From NCBI RefSeq assembly GCF_001949145.1, contig NW_019091369.1:1287269-1297611 (forward strand): a stretch of DNA of 10,343 bases. The letters run 5' to 3'. Made by a program: the position numbers and the translations under genes. Below are positions 1 to 7,041 of this stretch, piece after piece; position 1 is the first letter of the stretch; each line of letters begins with the position of its first letter. The notes below the pieces were generated by a model. It saw only the letters and a program-made list of their open reading frames with translations, was not told the DNA's origin and ran no database searches. Source of the DNA: Acanthaster planci (lineage: Eukaryota > Echinodermata > Asteroidea > Valvatida > Acanthasteridae).

Positions 1-20
1 CCCCCCCCCCCCCCGCCCCA
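1..20. repeat. C-rich homopolymer run at window edge
   Basis: The window opens with 14 consecutive C, one G and four more C. It is simple sequence that may continue to the left. Homopolymers of this kind are also frequent sites of assembly gaps or length error, so the exact run length should not be trusted. Nothing coding is associated with it. Confidence 0.85.
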
Positions 21-143
21 GCGCCCTATTCGGGTGCTGGGCGACTAGCGGAACAAGACTGAAGAGTATCTAGTTCAGTGACCCTCTGCCAGTGATTAAG
101 GGCGCTCGTTGGCTATAACACGCCAACTTTGCTTCACCTCCAG

Positions 144-178
144 TTCCAGCGCTGACATTGCTCTGCATTATACACCGT
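144..178 (+). CDS. Possible internal mini-exon of the plus-strand gene
   Basis: A pyrimidine-rich stretch (CTTTGCTTCACCTCCAG, ending at 143) is followed by 35 bases and a textbook GTAAGT donor at 179-184. Read so that the last codon is complete at 178, the segment gives PALTLLCIIHR after a split first codon. Its phase-0 3' end matches the phase-0 start of the exon at 990, leaving an 811-base intron. A second AG at 148-149 is an alternative acceptor. The peptide is hydrophobic and helical and joins sensibly to the charged next exon. At 35 bases the exon is unusually short and there is no homology evidence, so this is a tentative call. The GTAAGT could instead end a 5' untranslated exon of another transcript. 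Confidence 0.2.
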
Positions 179-203
179 GTAAGTTGGTGTCGCTTAAGTT
201 GTA

Positions 204-224
204 GTGACGTCAAACGAACGTCAC
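204..224. promoter_or_regulatory. CRE-type inverted repeat (TGACGTCA plus ACGTCAC)
   Basis: GTGACGT (204-210) and ACGTCAC (218-224) are perfect inverted copies separated by seven bases. The first lies inside a full consensus CRE, TGACGTCA (205-212), the site bound by CREB/ATF bZIP dimers in animals; the second contains the half-site CGTCA. The pair sits just downstream of a possible exon with a GTAAGT donor, in a CpG-containing stretch, so it could be promoter-proximal or a first-intron element. The motif match is seen; the function is inferred. Confidence 0.35.
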
Positions 225-667
225 ATCGTAAAGGTTAAAGTGTGACTTTGGAAACCGAGGGTTTGCAACTGAAGGGAACTCCAACATTACGTAATGAGTG
301 TTACATGCATTTAGGTTGCTAAACTAACGCATAATTGAATATTCTGAATGTAGGCCCATAGTTCTTCCGATTTGCGAATTGTGTTCCAATGAGGCAATAG
401 ATTTAATTCAAAACCCAGAGAAGGGTGCCCAGGAACAAACCTGATGAGGTTTCAGTAATTACAGCATAATATTCTAAGAAAAACAATATTCTATGATTCA
501 GATTTCAGATCAAATGTTACGAAGTCATATTTTGGATTGCGCCTGAATTCGGCATCTTTGATACGTTCTTGCATTCAGTCAAATGCTGCTACGTGATGTC
601 ACGGCACTGAATAGAAACCGCACGCGTTTTTGGTCAACGCTTGGGCTCGCTTCTGAGGGGGATTTTC

Positions 668-688
668 CAATGTGTCTTAGACACATTG
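668..688. repeat. Perfect 21-base palindrome with outer stem
   Basis: Ten-base arms (CAATGTGTCT and its exact complement AGACACATTG) flank a single central T. Beyond a three-base bulge the pairing resumes, with TTTCC (664-668, competing for base 668) opposite GGAAA (691-695). The whole could fold into an approximately 14-pair hairpin in RNA or act as a symmetrical protein-binding site in DNA. It lies about 300 bases upstream of the exon at 990. No named motif was recognised. Confidence 0.6.
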
Positions 689-989
689 ATGGAAATGACC
701 TTCTTTCGTTGTTTTCTTCAACAAAGTGACTTGCCAGAAAGAATAATTTCACGGCAGTGTAGTCCCATAATAATCTTAAACTAACGCTTTTCAACAATAA
801 TCTTGCCAGTTACTCGTCTGATAACTGAAAATCATGAACTGCCGTGCTACTTCGAAAATAATTGAACATCTGAATCCGAAAATATTCTATTCTTTCAATT
901 TGTTTCATTGCTCCGTTCCTTTCCATTCTGGCCATATATGTCTTCCCCACGTGATTTATTTTGCTGGATCTTTTTTGTCCAATCAACAG

Positions 990-1091
990 CTCTGGAATGA
1001 AGTTGCCGAGCAACAAAGTGGCGACTCACAGTGTTTATTGGATGATATCTACCATAAGCTGGACCCTGTCTGGCAAGAGAGACTCATCAAG
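990..1091 (+). CDS. Internal coding exon, protein of unknown family
   Basis: This is the best-supported coding segment in the window. The acceptor is a T-rich tract (TTTTTTGTCC at 971-980) ending in AACAG at 989, and the donor is AAG|GTAGGT at 1091/1092. The exon is 102 bases, both boundaries phase 0, and encodes 34 residues beginning LWNEVAEQQSGDSQ, continuing through LLDDIYHKLDP, and ending VWQERLIK. The composition (alternating acidic, aromatic and leucine positions) suggests amphipathic helices, as found in alpha-solenoid repeat proteins, but that is inference and I do not recognise the family. Reading past the donor would reach a stop at 1185-1187 with a basic, low-quality tail, so splicing is favoured. 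The next exon is likely at 5796. The frame is open upstream to 834, but that part lacks coding character. Confidence 0.5.
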
Positions 1092-2880
1092 GTAGGTCAG
1101 CGAAAGAGAACTCGGAATTTTATTTCCCTTCGTCAGCTCTCAGTAGAGATGTTTCTTCAGATGAGGAAAAGGGCCGTATTCGTTTAAACGTAATTGTTAC
1201 CCTGGATAAATTTCATTTCTCCATCTCTTGAAATCCAGTGGGTCTGTCTTTTGCCTATCATTAATGGAAGGCCAATGTTTGCATAAATAAGTTTTCCCTG
1301 TTACAAACAGGTTGTACCACAAAATGTACGTTTTCCCTGTTAATGCTAAAGAGGGATGTGTCTCATTTACTCTTCATATTAGTATTAATTATTTTGTGTT
1401 TTGAAAACTTCGTGAGATGTTTTTGAGACTTTGTGGTTTATTCTTACTGATAACCAGCTATGAACTGTTAACCACTGGTAGGCAAAAACTATGATTGTGA
1501 CGTGGCAATAAAAATGTTTTAAATCTTGAGAAAGCTGTTGATATGACATACTTTCAATACAACCACAGATTGGTCAGGTTTGAAATGAAAAACTCCCCCC
1601 CCCTCTTTTATGCTAATAATATTGTTCTCCCCGTTAACAGAGTACCCAATCCCAGCCCTCGCCTTCCCCGTATTACAGGCAGTGATGTTTTTACTTCGCT
1701 AATCGTAACACACCCACGTTTGTGTCGATTTTTGGTTCGTATTTCTCTTTGTTTGAAGAAAAAAAGACGGAAACACAATCAGGTACATGATTATAACCAC
1801 CTCGTTCTGTTACTTTGAATTTCCTGACATCTATGGATGACAAGTGTATTCTTTACGGTCCAAAGACACGTAAGGGTCGCTACAGGTTCCAAGTCCTCTT
1901 CCCGTCGGCAACGGTCCAGTTTGAGGCAGGACAGAGGCCTGCTCTAAGGTTGCTGCTGGTGCCGAAAGGTGAACTGACCCCTTTATGAAGCCGTCCTTGG
2001 TATACCGCAACTTTGGTCGGTTACACCCGCGGCGTACAGTCCGTATAGACTGGTCGACAAGATTGTAACATACAGATCCTATCCTATTTCTTCGCGAAAT
2101 TGTGAGGGTTGCTGCAAAAAGTCCATCTTGCGCACTTACTTTCCAACCCATCTACAGAATTTGCAAGACTGTGGCGGAAGGAATTTCCCTCCATCGGTGC
2201 TGAATGTAGGTCCAAAACAGTTTACGAGTAGGCCTACAGACCAACACTTGTTAATGGAAAAAAAGAGATATGTGAAATGAGATTTAAAGATACCATGGAC
2301 ATTCAGCAGTACCACAGAGATTGGCCTACATTGCAACACAAATATGCCATGAAACTCCGCTCCTCTCTGCTGCAGTTAGTGCTTAATGTCCATATTACAT
2401 CTTCTCTCAAAATAAGTTCATTTGAGGTTGTTGGAATTTTGCTTATGAGCGCCAAGCACAGACTGACATTGCTTTGTTCAACTGCGGCTCCATTGACTGT
2501 CTATTTTTACGACTCACATGACCCAGTTTGTTCATCAACTATGGCTCTCAATTGCTAATTGAAAGACAAATTATTTATGATCTCCATCGTGACGCCAGGC
2601 GAGACTCGTTTGTCACGTTGTTCGTCAGCGAAATGCTTGGTACAAAAGCAAATTACTACAAGATGCAAAGTCGGTAAACCTTTATATTTTTCATGATGTA
2701 CTACAAAGTTGGGGCTGTTCCATGAGGTGGTTTTTCTACCTTGCCTCTTCCTGAGCTTTACATTTTTACCACCAAGTTGTTTATTGATGCTTAGGGCCTC
2801 TATTTATCCAAGGATTTCGCGACGAGCCCCCAGCTCTTTTGTAACTTCTGTTCTTTACCCTATAGACCTCGAGCTGGAGC

Positions 2881-3003
2881 AGGAGATGGCGCTATCTCCT
2901 TAGCAACGGGAGCTCCGTTGGTACTAACCATTGATCTCCATTATAATGGTACTAACTGCGCGTAGTTGGTTCGCGAACGAATAAGGAACGCAATTGTTGC
3001 GTT
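2881..3003. repeat. Cluster of short inverted and direct repeats
   Basis: Within about 125 bases there are several dyads. AGGAGAT/ATCTCCT (2881-2900) is a 20-base near-palindrome with two central mismatches. AACGG/CCGTT (2905-2919) has a five-base loop. TGGTACTAAC is repeated directly at 2919-2928 and 2947-2956, with CCATT/AATGG facing each other between them. GTTCGCGAAC (2969-2978) is a perfect palindrome. AACGCAA/TTGCGTT (2987-3003) has a three-base loop. The stretch is locally rich in CpG compared with its surroundings. It could be a cis-regulatory module or the remnant of a repeat; no known family was recognised. Confidence 0.5.
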
Positions 3004-3151
3004 GCAATGCTACCAACAAAATAAATACTCCCGACCAAGGCGGCTCTTTTCAACCGATGAGCTCAGTTTTCATGAAGTCATGACCGTCACCGAAAAGTTC
3101 CGATGCGTAGTCGTTACCAAGTGACACAAACACGGACGCAGACAGTTGTAA

Positions 3152-3170
3152 AGTCAACTTATAGTTGACT
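3152..3170. repeat. 7-bp inverted repeat AGTCAAC-N5-GTTGACT
   Basis: Perfect seven-base arms flank TTATA (3159-3163). The dyad lies between the palindrome cluster (2881-3003) and the TATA box at 3313, inside a CpG-containing stretch. It could be a dimeric factor site. TTGAC-type cores occur in several factor families, so no binder is assigned. Confidence 0.4.
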
Positions 3171-3312
3171 ACTGCGTGGAACGGGAAGAGTAGATCCGTG
3201 CACGAAGTTAGCAAGCAGTGCGTGTAGCAACGTCTCGTGCGCTCGGTATACGAGTGTATTTAAACCTTTTTGTCTTTTCTGTAAACGAATACCATTCATT
3301 TAAAAGTCTGAG

Positions 3313-3324
3313 TATATAAAAAGG
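3313..3324 (+). promoter_or_regulatory. TATA-box candidate (TATATAAAAAGG)
   Basis: A strong TATA-like element follows about 400 bases of relatively CpG-rich, dyad-rich DNA. Transcription would begin near 3343. No convincing ORF follows: the first ATG (3481) opens only six codons. If the promoter is real it would drive a non-coding or spliced transcript, or an internal or nested one. In A+T-rich DNA such matches arise by chance, so confidence is low. Confidence 0.25.
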
Positions 3325-4020
3325 ATCTAGAAAAGTGTAGGCCAATTATCTTTTTACGTTTACAAAGGTTTACATACAAAGCGGTATTGAGCATCAAAAC
3401 TGTCAAGTTTCTGACGCCATTTTAGTTTCATACTTCGGTCGACTAACTTCACAAACCGTTTTCCTGCCGAAGTCTGCGGCATGGCATCTTTCATTTTATA
3501 GGCGCTTTAAACCGTAGGTTTAAGCGTGGTGTCAACAGATGTCTCAATAATGCTACCCTACCTCTCCAAACAGAAAACTGGCATGTTCTGGAACGTGCTA
3601 ACATTAAGAGTCATGAGTTTTTGAAAAACAATTTTAAAAGATGATACTCCCTTCATCTCTAGTCTGCCGATCAAGGTTTTCACTGGATTGACCCAAACTG
3701 ATTCGACTGAGTTTATCAAACTTCAACAACCAGCGGTCACAGCACTCACTGTGAGATGAATTTTACGAAGAAGATAATAAAATGGGTTGTCCCCTCCATG
3801 GGGGGGCACTGCAGAGCACAATGGACCCAGGGCGGGAATAAGAAGGGAAAAGCATACGTCACAACCACTTTACCACAGAAATGACAAGACTGTGTACGGA
3901 TAAACGTATTGTATGGCTCAACGTTCAACAGAACCGAACCGATGAATTGTGAAAAAATTAATAGCTCAATAAGAGCCTTTGTTCAACTGCCGTTTTGAAT
4001 TTCTGTCGGAATCAATAAGA

Positions 4021-4110
4021 CCAATTAGTTGGAAGCACCATGACTGTAATATCGTTATTTCCGTCGCCGCAATTAATCAAGTTTAGGCCGGAGAACGCGC
4101 AGGTATAAAG
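4021..4110 (+). promoter_or_regulatory. CCAAT / homeodomain-site / TATA promoter-like array
   Basis: CCAAT at 4021-4025 lies within CCAATTAGTTGG, an almost symmetrical sequence that also contains the homeodomain-type core ATTAG. A second homeodomain-type site, CAATTAATC, is at 4070-4078. A good TATA box, TATAAAG, is at 4104-4110, preceded by CpG-rich GAGAACGCGC. A TCA initiator-like sequence (4132-4134) falls about 30 bases after the TATA box, the canonical distance. The order and spacing resemble a TATA-dependent animal promoter; function is inferred only. Confidence 0.3.
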
Positions 4111-4163
4111 AGCGTGAAGGTTCGCCAACCCTCAAAACGCAGTGCTCTGCGATTCAGTTGCGT

Positions 4164-4292
4164 ATGATACAGATAATGTCAACGATTGTCTATAAGAGAT
4201 TGATCATGGAGGCTTTCGTTCGTCAAAATGGCGCCTTACAACTCTTGAACCATTTTCCTTCACGAATTGGTTGGCACGAAAATAAACCTTAA
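4164..4292 (+). CDS. Short ORF of 42 codons downstream of TATA array
   Basis: The ORF starts at the first ATG after the candidate TATA box/initiator, about 30 bases beyond the predicted start site. It encodes a 42-residue basic peptide (MIQIMSTIVYKRLIMEAF at the N-terminus, ending RIGWHENKP) and closes with TAA. Other in-frame ATGs are at codons 5 and 15. There is no signal peptide, membrane segment or recognised motif. The bases around the ATG are not a strong Kozak context (GCGT before ATG). Length alone gives no support, since ORFs of this size are common by chance. Its only merit is its position behind a promoter-like array. It may be a 5' leader ORF, a micropeptide or noise. Confidence 0.15.
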   Translation: MIQIMSTIVYKRLIMEAFVRQNGALQLLNHFPSRIGWHENKP

Positions 4293-4812
4293 AATTTAGC
4301 TTGCAGGCGCACGACAATTTCTTCCTAGAACTATTGACCTTGGAGAAAGTGTAAAGCTGTGTAGCTGGTCAGGATGCTATTGAAAAAGTCACTTCATCTT
4401 TGTCATTCAATTTTAATCGCATGTCAGTTTAAATGCGCTGACCTCTGCATGGAAAGTACATGCCTACCTCCATAAATCATGCATTACAAAGGAACAGACG
4501 TAAGCAGGGACGACAATGATCCTGCTTGATTTCTATTAGGAAGTGAAGACGGAACACAAAATAAAAGATGGGTCCAGGTATCCCTCAAAGTGCGTTATCC
4601 ATAGAATGGGTATTTAAAGAAATTACAAATACGTGACTGACAATTTAACGTTTTGCCTCTCACTAAAGAAACCGACACACCAGATCCTGTAACGATCTGT
4701 ATGCTGTTGTTTGTATTTTAATTGCCTGAGATAACACTTGTTATGCATACATTAATGAAACTGAACTGAACGCAAGATTAGAAGGGTATTTGGGGTATTC
4801 AAACGACCGCCT

Positions 4813-4888
4813 GTAGGGAAAAAATGAGGAGAAATGGGGAAAAGGAAGAGATTGAAAGCGGAAAGAAGAGAAGGGGCGGTAGAGAAAA
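4813..4888 (-). other. Purine-rich tract; strong minus-strand splice-acceptor context
   Basis: About 90% of these 76 bases are purines (G/A runs such as GGGGAAAAGGAAGAG). On the minus strand the tract is a long C/T run ending CCCTACAG, an excellent 3' splice site, with the following exon starting at 4810 and running leftward. In one phase that exon reads RSFEYPKYPSNLAF then SSVSLMYA and stops at 4741, followed by ATTAAA-like sequence. It could be the last exon of an antisense transcript, or merely a purine tract able to form unusual (triplex-type) DNA. I saw no partner donor that settles it. Confidence 0.3.
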
Positions 4889-5383
4889 CTATATATTGAA
4901 CAAATTTCGGGAAAATCAGGTTCTTTCAACTAAACTAGCCTTCCGAAATGATTTTGACCAGTAGAGCTAAACAAATGAAGTGTTACTTTGAATTTCCATG
5001 TTTAGCACGGTGTCCTATACGCATTACATGATACTGTGCTGGTACCCATACGAACTGAATAAATGTCACTTTTTTAAATCCATACGTGGGCTTGTGTAAC
5101 CGCTGTTGCATAATTTTGAGCTCACGGATGCTAAAAATAATTAGTCCATAATACAGAAAATGGTTCAAACCAAGGGAAAATTAAAGACGACACTGAAATA
5201 TCTTTCCACCGAATTGCGCATGATATAACAGCAAATTAATCAAGAACGCCTGTATTTTTAAGTCACTCATGAAGGGTCGTTAGATGGAAAATCATGAAGT
5301 CATACAGGCATTACTACTTCACGTTCAATCATATTCGTTGAAGTTTTTCTAGTTGTTTGGTTTTTCGTTTCAGTTCCTCTGTA

Positions 5384-5502
5384 TGACTGGTCTTTGTTTT
5401 GTTTTGTTTTTTATGTTTTATTTTTTAATCGAAAATCAGTGTTGTAGTCCAATCATTACACGACCAGTCACAGGATCGGGTACAAGACCGGTCACAAGTA
5501 AC
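5384..5502. repeat. Imperfect inverted/direct repeats around a T-rich tract
   Basis: TGACTGGTCTTTGT (5384-5397) is echoed in inverse by ACAAGACCGGTCA (5482-5494; one mismatch, one indel) and partly by ACGACCAGTCA (5460-5470). Between them lies a T-rich run (5391-5427) with TTTTG units, which on the minus strand looks like an A-rich (CAAAA)n tail. The arrangement could fold into a loose hairpin or mark a retrocopy tail. No flanking duplication was found. Confidence 0.35.
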
Positions 5503-5795
5503 AAGCAGGAATACGAACCATGAAAAACAGATGTTTTGTTGACTTCAGTCTTCATAATACGAGTTTTAAACGGTGATTTTGTTATGGTCGTGTGAAGTCT
5601 GCAGGTGGTCTTGACTCGACTTCAAACATCTTGAAACTACTCGTTGATGTTATACAAATGCCTTCCTCTTGCTGATGTTTGGATTTTGTGTCTTTTTCCT
5701 GATCATTCGACAGCATTTTTAGAAGACGCCTGTCCAACCAATCTCCTCTTGCTCTCGTTAACCTCTCATCGATCTTTTTCTCCCTTTGTCTGCAG

Positions 5796-5831
5796 TTTCT
5801 GAAGAGTGCCGCCGAAGATGGTCAAAAGTAA
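5796..5831 (+). CDS. Probable terminal coding exon (C-terminus of gene above)
   Basis: A very good acceptor (over 20 pyrimidine-rich bases ending CTGCAG at 5795) is followed by a short phase-0 reading frame, FLKSAAEDGQK, and TAA at 5829-5831. Joined to the phase-0 donor at 1091 it continues ...WQERLIK with FLKSAAED, which keeps the helical, charged pattern. A short, polar C-terminal tail ending EDGQK is typical of a real protein end. Against it, the coding part is only 11 codons and the intron is 4.7 kb, so another acceptor cannot be excluded. In a second frame the sequence stays open for about 38 codons, but this would not agree with the upstream phase. Confidence 0.4.
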   Translation, partial: FLKSAAEDGQK

Positions 5832-6760
5832 ACAGAGTCATTGCTTTGACTTGGGTCTACATCATCGTGCCAAATACAGCGAGATATCACGGACCTGGGG
5901 TGTCAGAATTATGAACAAAATGATGAAATCAAACATTTTAGTGATGCGAAACTTTAAAGCATAGGCCCAGCAGTTCAGGTTTTCATTCGTCTGGATTTAC
6001 AGGCTTTGGTGTTTTCATTTTTATTCTTCAATTTCTGATATTTTGCTTATTTTTGGAAACCTGTAAAGTTGCTCAATCTTTTTTGTTGGTGTGGGTTTTC
6101 CTTTTATGACACTGTCTACGGACTGCTGGCTATGTGCAGGCTTAACCATACCCTGCTGTATGTAGACCGGTGCAGGTTGATTTTAACACTTCTTTTAGAT
6201 TTATTTGTTATGTATTCATTTGTCGAAACGATTGTCATTTATTCATTCTTTATTATGAAGCTGAAACGTTGGTGGCTGTGTCCTCCCTAATTCTGGGCAT
6301 GCGCATTACTGTTTCAGTAAAACTACCTATCTTGCTGTAGCCGCGTTACATGTCTCGGGATAGATTGATATTTTGTATATAGGATGCAGAATTTATGCCC
6401 CAAATAACTGCTACATCATGCCTTTTCCTTTAGGAAATAGGAAAATAGGTATTCGAAAAACAAAAATATGATATAATAATATACAACTACATTCAGGTAA
6501 ATGAACCAATTCGTACCACGTGTTGGACGAGAAACCCATTACGGAAGGAGACCGATTTGATCGATACTGATCTTGTTGCTGGTACCTTAGTCTGGTTTCC
6601 CAAGGCATAGCTGATTGTTGATACTCTGGTGTAAGTGGTATCTTGTTTTTCTTTGTCAACCTCGTTGACGTGAAGATGAAGAAAATACGCTAGTTTGTTT
6701 CCCAGTCAGTATTGTATTAACTACAATTAAACATCCATGCAGCAACTTTGTATTTTATTT
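5832..6760 (+). other. Probable 3' UTR and downstream flank
   Basis: If the stop at 5829 is right, this would be the 3' untranslated region. It is T-rich, with no AATAAA in the first 900 bases. The first plausible polyadenylation signal is ATTAAA at 6726-6731, followed by a T-rich stretch (TTTGTATTTTATTTT, about 6748-6762), which suits a cleavage site near 6745. An ORF of 73 codons at 6069-6290 is hydrophobic and low-complexity and looks like chance in T-rich DNA. An ORF on the other strand at 6411-6659 has no coding character. Confidence 0.25.
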
Positions 6761-6836
6761 TAACCACGTTATTCTAGCAGCACTAGAACACTGTAAATAT
6801 TTAAAATGTGAGGACTAAATATGGCTGTTCGATGTA

Positions 6837-6950
6837 AATTTAGGGTTTCTTCAAAATGTTATTCAGTAATGTCCATTCAAAAGATAATATTATGTTATAA
6901 TTTAAGGTATCTTCAAAATGTTATTCAGTATTGTCCATTCAAAAGATAAT
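6837..6950. repeat. Two-copy tandem duplication, 62-bp period
   Basis: A 52-base block at 6837-6888 recurs at 6899-6950 with three mismatches; shared core sequences include TTCAAAATGTTATTCAGTA and GTCCATTCAAAAGATAAT. The two blocks are separated by ten A+T-rich bases, giving a period of 62. The high identity indicates a fairly recent local duplication. No coding sense in any frame and no terminal-repeat structure was seen. Confidence 0.9.
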
Positions 6951-7027
6951 AGGGAAACCCAGGGGAAAATTACCAAAATTATGTTAACGGAAAAATATAA
7001 AGAACTTCAATTTTATTTTACACTTTC

Positions 7028-7041
7028 TCTCTCATGAGAGA
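7028..7041. repeat. Perfect 14-bp palindrome TCTCTCATGAGAGA
   Basis: The sequence is its own reverse complement and contains the centre TCATGA. It precedes a C-rich patch (CTCCCCTCCCC). A GA-type dyad such as this could be bound by a symmetrical factor, but it may equally be chance. Confidence 0.6.

Larger units (their letters stand above)
179..989 (+). other. Probable intron or upstream non-coding DNA
   Basis: If the exons at 144-178 and 990-1091 belong together, this is an 811-base intron. It begins GTAAGT and ends in a T-run followed by TCCAATCAACAG. It contains a CRE-type inverted repeat (204-224) and a perfect 21-base palindrome (668-688), listed separately. Open frames on either strand here show no splice context or protein-like character and I treat them as chance. 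Confidence 0.35.
1092..5795 (+). other. Probable 4.7-kb last intron
   Basis: The segment starts GTAGGT and ends in a strong pyrimidine tract (CTTTTTCTCCCTTTGTCTGCAG), with GTTAAC and CTCATC upstream as branch-point-like sequences. It is A+T-rich overall. Scanning both strands I found only chance-like ORFs and isolated splice-like signals (for example CAG acceptors at about 1636, 2374 and 5372) without matching donors. It contains the palindrome cluster near 2881, two TATA-box candidates (3313, 4104), a purine-rich tract (4813-4888) and a T-rich tract (5391-5427), all listed separately. If the last exon call is wrong, this is simply intergenic DNA. Confidence 0.4.

Noticed and set aside
834-989. 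Upstream part of the open frame that continues into the exon at 990
   Set aside because: It includes the T-rich acceptor tract itself and reads as low-quality sequence. The frame is open by chance upstream of the AG.
579-1016. Overlapping minus-strand ORFs of about 70 codons
   Set aside because: No domain and no splice signals; the second is simply the antisense shadow of the exon at 990.
1543-1818. 91-codon plus-strand ORF
   Set aside because: Contains C- and A-homopolymer translations (PP, KKKRRK), lies inside the proposed intron, and has AG-like sites but no matching donor.
2277-2558. 93-codon plus-strand ORF with an internal CTGCAG acceptor
   Set aside because: Composition is generic and hydrophobic, there is no donor before the stop, and no recognisable motif.
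2709-2903. 64-codon plus-strand ORF
   Set aside because: It is T-rich at first and then runs into the palindrome cluster; no protein signature.
2893-2907. Possible RFX X-box ending in AGCAAC
   Set aside because: Only the right half-site fits; the left half (ATCTCC) departs from the consensus, and the sequence overlaps the AGGAGAT/ATCTCCT dyad that better explains it.
4118-4129. GGTTCGCCAACC as a possible tRNA/SINE B box
   Set aside because: Departs from the B-box consensus, and no A box or cloverleaf can be drawn around it. The similar GGTTCG at 2968 and 9855 fail in the same way.
3069-5302. 12-mer TCATGAAGTCAT present near 3070 and near 5291
   Set aside because: A few shared 12-mers are expected by chance in 10 kb, and there is no extended similarity.
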